From Steromphala cineraria (taxonomy: Eukaryota; Mollusca; Gastropoda; Trochida; Trochidae), in contig OU744725.1 of assembly GCA_916613615.1 (NCBI GenBank), positions 71,053,368 through 71,117,367 of the forward strand: a stretch of 64,000 nt of DNA. Direction: 5' to 3'. Numbering within the stretch: the stretch's first letter is position 1; each line of letters begins with the position of its first letter. Positions 58,958-64,000 of this stretch are shown piece by piece. The notes beneath the pieces are model-generated. The model was not told where the DNA came from, made no database searches, and saw only the letters and a program-made list of their open reading frames with translations. A program made the position numbers and the translations under genes.

Positions 58958-61900
58958 ATGAAATCCTTACAAATTACCTTTTGTCTTATTTTGTTCATAG
59001 CTTTTACTCAAAAGCCATCATATCAGTGTAAAGTTGAGTATCTCAGTAATTACAAGCTAACAAGCTTTGATGATAAGACGGTTTCTGACTTTCTGCTGTC
59101 CAAGGATGAGGGGATTGAGAAGTTGTGGATGTGTACTTTGAAGTGTCGAGACAACTTGCAGTGCAGATCATACCAATATAACGATGTCACCAAAACGTGT
59201 ACCATTTTCGGAGCAGGTTTCTACCAACCCGGGGAAATCCTAAATGTAACTTTGGAAACGGGAGCAAGACTCTATCTCATGTTTGGACGTACGTATGTAA
59301 CCAAAAGCTATAACATCCCTCTGTGATTCGTTAATTTTAATACATAATATAAATATTGTGTTTTATTATTTTGTTGTTATTAATGATGAAAATATGTTAT
59401 GTAAACGGTAATGATATATTCATCTAAATGTCATCATATCGTTATTAAGCCTGGTTCATCTCTCGGAGACATACAAAAGTGAGGATGCATTACTGCTGTC
59501 ACAATGTTGAACGGCATGACAAAGCAGTTTTGGCTTCGACTTTGAAAAACGTTGACGAAGCGGGGAAATGGAAATGGATTCCCCCCCAAAAAAACTATTT
59601 GAAAGTATAAAGTTTAGATAAAAAAGATTAAAATCTAGAGTTATACTCAAATTACGTTGACGAAAAGGTATGGCAATTAAAACGATTTCACTGAATGATA
59701 CACTTTTGTTTGAAAACATAATGCGTTATTGCATAATAATCATAAGTCTAGTGTTAATACAAGACAAATGTTATGGAAAACAACTTCTTTATTGATTTCT
59801 CACAACGTTTCTGGGCCCTTCTGTGCCCCTTCCGCAGGTGGCTGATAATGAAATAAAAAGTATGGTATTTATAAATTTACATAAAGCCAATTAAGTAACT
59901 TATACATACAATACAGAAGACAGTTATAATTATTAATTAACTATTTACAATCAAAACAGGAGGTGAAAGAACAGAGTGATACATTAGATTATGTCTATGA
60001 TTGCTTTGTGATGCACCAGGAATTAGGGAGGTGAATACCATACTGTATATAGAGGATATTATATGAGTGTCCATGACATACTATGTTTACGACACGAGTG
60101 CCTAAATATAAGTATTTGCGAGCGAGAGCGAGGGATATACTGATATTTAGGCACGAGTGTCGTAAACGTAGTATGTGATGGGCACGAATATAATATTCTG
60201 TTTATTACCATAGTCCCAAAATAACAGAAAATACTCAAAACCTATTTCTCAGCTTTGGCGGACTAGCCGCCACCGACTCGTATAGATTGTGACGTCATAG
60301 GTGAACCGTGACGTCAATGTACTGTTTATTACGTGACGTCACAATGAAAAAGTGATATTTTGCCCTAGGGCAACATACGAAAAATATGAACCCCGGTATG
60401 ACTGCCCTCGTATGTATTAAATTTCATTATCAGTCACCTGAAGCTGAGGCAGGAATTGGCCCAGAAACGTCGTGAGAAATCAATTATGAAGTTGTTATCA
60501 ATAACATTTGTCTTGTATTATCAAACCAACTTCTAAATCTACGTCTAGTGTTATCTTTAAAACTTACAGGGTTACAGTCCTTTGGCATGCAGTGCTTGTC
60601 TACATCAGACTGTGGGTTCGATAACTCCCGCTGTACTCAAGAAGGTTCTTGTCAATGTACTGTAGGCTACAACTATCAGACCTCAACCGGGAACTGTGTC
60701 AGTAGTAAGTTACCATTCAAATTTAGTCATTTTCTTTGTTCATTCTTTTCCTTAAGAATGGGGAATTGGACCTACAGACTACCGAATACATACAACTCGA
60801 TTGCAGTCACATGGTTGTTCATTTAAAGACAGAATCACCCGCGAGTGAGTTGTCTCACAGGCAATTGTCCTGTCTACTGTGGAAGGTTTTATTACGAATT
60901 CTGTCTGGAGTATTGCAATAAAATCGTACAACACTTTTCGATTCGTCTGTAATAGAGGGGAATCCCGATGACAGTTCTTGAGTCTTGTTAGTCAGCTCAC
61001 AAACGAATATTCTTACAAGGAAGCAACTTGGGGATTCTCACTTGCCGCGGAAATTGTATTGTGTTTACAGTTGACTTCAGTTATGTACAGCTGTTTTCAT
61101 TTTTATCGGTGTTTTTTTCCAGTTTGTTGTTGGAATATTGGTAAATCAATGACTGAATATATTTTATCACCAAATCTGTGTCTCCCAAGGAGATTACGCT
61201 TGTGGAAGATCGAGCATCATCTCCTAGTAGATATCAAATTGACAGTAGATTTTTAACAATCGACAAGTGCATGACATCAAACACATTTTGCATCATCAAA
61301 CAATCATGTAACTATGCAGTGACGTCAATTACGAAAACCTGACTCATCAGCACGTACAGGTACCCCAAGGAATGTGTTGTGTGCCTAGACTTTAATGATA
61401 TCATGAAATGTTTTGTAAAACTAACTTAACCAAAACCGTTTAGAAAGTTTGTCAAAAACAGGATGACATATCGTCTGTAACGACTCCGTAGAAGTTCAGA
61501 ATGAAAATGCGCATGTCTTGTTAACTTAGTTTCTCATGTTCTTAGATGTTACAAACATGACAGAAGGTACCTTAGATGTTATTTGTTCGTAAAGCTTTTT
61601 GTGCTAGAAATGTCGGCCCTTTCCATAATATTGACGACTGATTTGCATGGCGACATGTCTACATCAGTCATAGTATTTTCCTTGCAAATGTCCTTGGCAA
61701 CTTCAGGATGCAACGTTAAACATGTCATATTGGATTTTTTTAGATGTTAGGATGCAATATATTCTATCTTAGAATGCAATTGTTGACATATATGATCCAA
61801 CAGTTTACTTTTTAGGATGCACTATTCAACATTGTTTTATTCATTGTTAAGGATTAAGGTTACAACATCTGACAATTTTCGGATGCAATATTTAACATTG

Positions 61901-62408
61901 AAGATGCATTATTTAACATATGAGATGTAATATTCTACCTTTTACATGAAATAAGCAACATTTTAGGACGTTACAATTCAATTATGCAGTATTCAATATT
62001 TGATTCAATACTTAACATTTAAAGATACAATGCTCAATACTTCAGGACATTTTACAATACATGTATATAATATTTCAGGTTGATATATCTTATCTTTTAA
62101 GATGCGTTTGTAACATTTATGATATAATTTTCGCCACTTTAGGATGCGATGAATACGGAGACAGCTTTGGGGATTATCTAGACCATGGGATTACTGACTG
62201 CAACGTGATTTCATTAAAAGCCACTTCTGCTACAGCCTGTATGGACGCCTGTCGAGATGCTAACACCTTCCTCTGCATCAATGTGGAGTACAACCCGACC
62301 TCCTTTGATTGCTTTCTTTGCGATCTCGCCTGGTGGGATCTTCCTGAAGGACAACGATTAATTAATGACTATGGCTGGAATACCTACCAGCGTCATTGTG
62401 CTGTGTAG
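58958..62408 (+). CDS. Gene 2: secreted PAN / EB(EGF-like) / PAN protein (3 exons, 243 aa)
   Basis: Exons are 58958-59288 (donor C|GTACGT), 60570-60704 (acceptor ACTTACAG, donor A|GTAAGT) and 62143-62408 (acceptor CACTTTAG, stop TAG). Both introns are phase 1 and the summed coding length is 732 nt, so the frame is intact. Residues 1-23 form a signal peptide (TFCLILFIAF core). Exon 1 carries a PAN/apple half-motif, Cys59-x3-Cys63-x5-Cys69-x11-Cys81. Exon 2 is a six-cysteine EB/EGF-like module (CTQEGSCQC). Exon 3 carries a second PAN motif (CMDACRDANTFLC, then x11-Cys). PAN modules bind protein or carbohydrate in other families; the ligand here is unknown. A TATAAAA at 58813 lies about 145 bases before the ATG and an AATAAA at 62922 about 510 bases after the stop. 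Without splicing exon 1 would read to TGA at 59326. Intron 1 holds a fold-back element and intron 2 a minisatellite. Confidence 0.75.
59752..60522. repeat. Fold-back element in intron 1 of gene 2
   Basis: Arms of about 100 bp are inverted: TAATACAAGACAAATGTTAT, AACAACTTC, ATTGATTTCTCAC and ACGTTTCTGGGCC at the left, the same reversed at 60418-60522. Near the arms lie CACCTG and CAGAAACGT(C/T)GTGAG, reminiscent of Penelope terminal sequences. A second palindrome (60068-60184) sits inside. Confidence 0.7.
60068..60184. repeat. Palindrome with CGAGCGAG loop
   Basis: Arms of about 48 bp (GTTTACGACACGAGTGCCTA on the left, inverted on the right) surround the loop TTGCGAGCGAGAGCGAGGGA. A few mismatches are present. 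Confidence 0.8.
61700..62145. repeat. Degenerate minisatellite in intron 2 of gene 2
   Basis: Units near 61704, 61748, 61775, 61812, 61891, 61911 and 61930 follow a TT(A)GGATGCAATATTCAACAT-like pattern. The real exon 3 acceptor (CTTTAG|GATGCGATG) resembles the last unit. Confidence 0.6.
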
Positions 62409-64000
62409 TATCACATCAAGACAAAATGTTAAGTGATAACATATTCAAGATGGATGTCCAAAATGTGTCTATGGTAAAACCAATTATTTTAAAATACACT
62501 TTTAAATACTTATACTCTTTTCCATTATTTCTCTCATTTCAGAACTGGTTCTTGGTTAATCGGTATAAAGTAATTGCTGAAGTTTAATTTGTATCCTGGC
62601 ACATATCGAATATCATATATGGTAAACCAATAACTATTTAAAACTATTTGGAATTGAATAGAGACAACAATGTAGTATGTTTCGTTGAAAATAAGCAATT
62701 TGATAACAAAATACTAGGTTCATAAAGATGTTTGATGACATACATGACTCATGAAAATTGACTTCACAAAAATAGAAATAAGGAGACTGGAACACAAACA
62801 AATCTAAGAGAAAACTATCCTAGCTATGGATAGAGCAACACGTTATATTTCTAAAGTTGTATGTTCGGAACGCACATCATTTCATTTATTCATAGAAGTT
62901 ATGATTCTATTCATTTTAAACAATAAACACTCAATTTAACATTATCAGTTAAATATTTTACCTGACATATGACACAGTTCTGAATACCGGACACACTCGC
63001 TTTAATAAACAGGTTTCTTAACGCTTTGGTTCCTTTTCCTTCTGAGTGTGTCTTCATGTACTGCCTCTTTGTTTCAAAAACGTTGAATGGCTAGATTTCC
63101 AAAATGAATTTTCAGGAAAGTCATTATAAGAATAAAGATCTATGATGTAACTCATTTCTTGTTTAATGAAAGTCCATCGAAGTCATCTTGTTCTTGAGGT
63201 TACTTTCCATCAAGCTTGTTATTTCATTCAAAGCCATAATGTTTTTTCAAAATCGAAACATAAACATGCTGTCCATTCTCAATTTGGGTACAACATTTTA
63301 TTTTCTATCCATATATTCTGCTCAAAGATGGTTGGAGAGTATTTCACTTAATTACACGGCCGTCTTCCCAAGGCAAGGTGAAAACGTATCCAGCAACTCT
63401 CTCCGTCTCTGATTCGGTATAGAAAACAGCGACACCTTTCGCGATCACGCCCCCTCCAACTCCTTGAATAATAGTTTATTAAATCGCCGTTTACATTCTG
63501 AACAAATTCGAAAAGCCAACAGACAATGTTATGAATATACGAGTGACATTTAATATGTTACTTCAGTCTGCTTCAATGTTTACATTTTTAATGAGCACAA
63601 ATAATGCAAAGGAAATAAAAGATAATTTATCAATCAAATAAAGTTTTTCTCTCCCTTTTAAAAAGCATACAAAGGCATTTTTTAAAAACAAGTTTGTTAA
63701 TAGAGAATCATATTTTCACATAATAATGTTGTCGTTTTGATAAGTAATTCTCACATTTGTCACAATTCAGGTTATTCAATTTGAATTAAATATAAAATGT
63801 AACAGGCATTATTTCACAGTACCCTACATTTTGCCTTATCATCGGAAAATTGTATCAATAATCATGCCTATATTTTCGTATTTTTACATCATCTTGGATA
63901 TTAATGTGTGTACACGAAATAAATTGTGGTGCACATTTCCTTCCAACCTGTTCATTGAAAAGATAATGAATCCATGTTATTTACAGCAGTCCATGATTTA
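62409..64000. other. 3' flank of gene 2, no further gene
   Basis: An AATAAA at 62922 is the first good polyadenylation hexamer after gene 2. Beyond it only short ORFs are present. Confidence 0.45.

Noticed and set aside
1..64000. CRISPR array, operons or bacterial-type defence system
   Set aside because: Splice sites, SINE/LINE content and repeat types show a eukaryotic genome; no regular spaced repeats are present.

Overview
The window reads as AT-rich nuclear DNA (roughly one third G+C by eye) from a lophotrochozoan, most likely a bivalve mollusc. The reasons are intron-containing genes with GT/AG splice sites, small secreted PAN/apple proteins, a tRNA-derived SINE, a CR1/L2-type LINE with an (ATT)n tail, Penelope, pogo and mariner relics, and the abundant short repeats (GTCCGTCC and GCTTTCTAAGCC types) familiar from bivalve genomes. 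The species assignment is an inference.

Two gene models are supported by consistent splice phases. Gene 1 (19370-21133, +, three exons, 273 aa) is a secreted protein: a signal peptide, a PAN-like cysteine module, and a beta-rich C-terminal domain I do not recognise. Its terminal exon has relatives nearby: an open copy at 13946-14442, a decayed copy at 14513-15330, a scrap at 18767-18823, and more doubtfully relics at 9509-9864 and 43292-43641. Gene 2 (58958-62408, +, three exons, 243 aa) is secreted with layout signal peptide, PAN, EB/EGF-like module, PAN. The first PAN module in both genes has the same cysteine spacing (C-x3-C-x5-C-x11-C). On the minus strand between 13.0 and 18.7 kb lies a second set of related exon-like ORFs (13026-13283, 17380-17696, 18309-18686) and a likely membrane-spanning exon (18026-18146).

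Mobile DNA makes up most of the rest. A 5'-truncated CR1/L2-like LINE keeps an open 852-codon endonuclease/reverse-transcriptase frame at 28670-31228. Decayed pieces include three other non-LTR reverse transcriptases (25.2-26.1, 37.2-37.6 and, minus, 51.5-51.9 kb), a pogo-like transposase (45.7-46.3 kb), a mariner transposase lacking its third catalytic Asp (47.7-48.7 kb), a Penelope-like GIY-YIG relic (56.4-57.3 kb) and two KRBA2/Ginger-like fragments. Several non-autonomous families have clear terminal inverted repeats and TTAA or TA target sites.

A direct segmental duplication links 5330-11591 with 39555-44993. The two copies act as natural empty/filled controls: a TTAA-flanked MITE is present only in the first copy and a TA-flanked MITE only in the second. 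A nested trio of inverted repeats lies at 22147-22908, and several long palindromes with a CGAGCGAG-like loop occur elsewhere. Stretches with no recognisable gene are listed as such.
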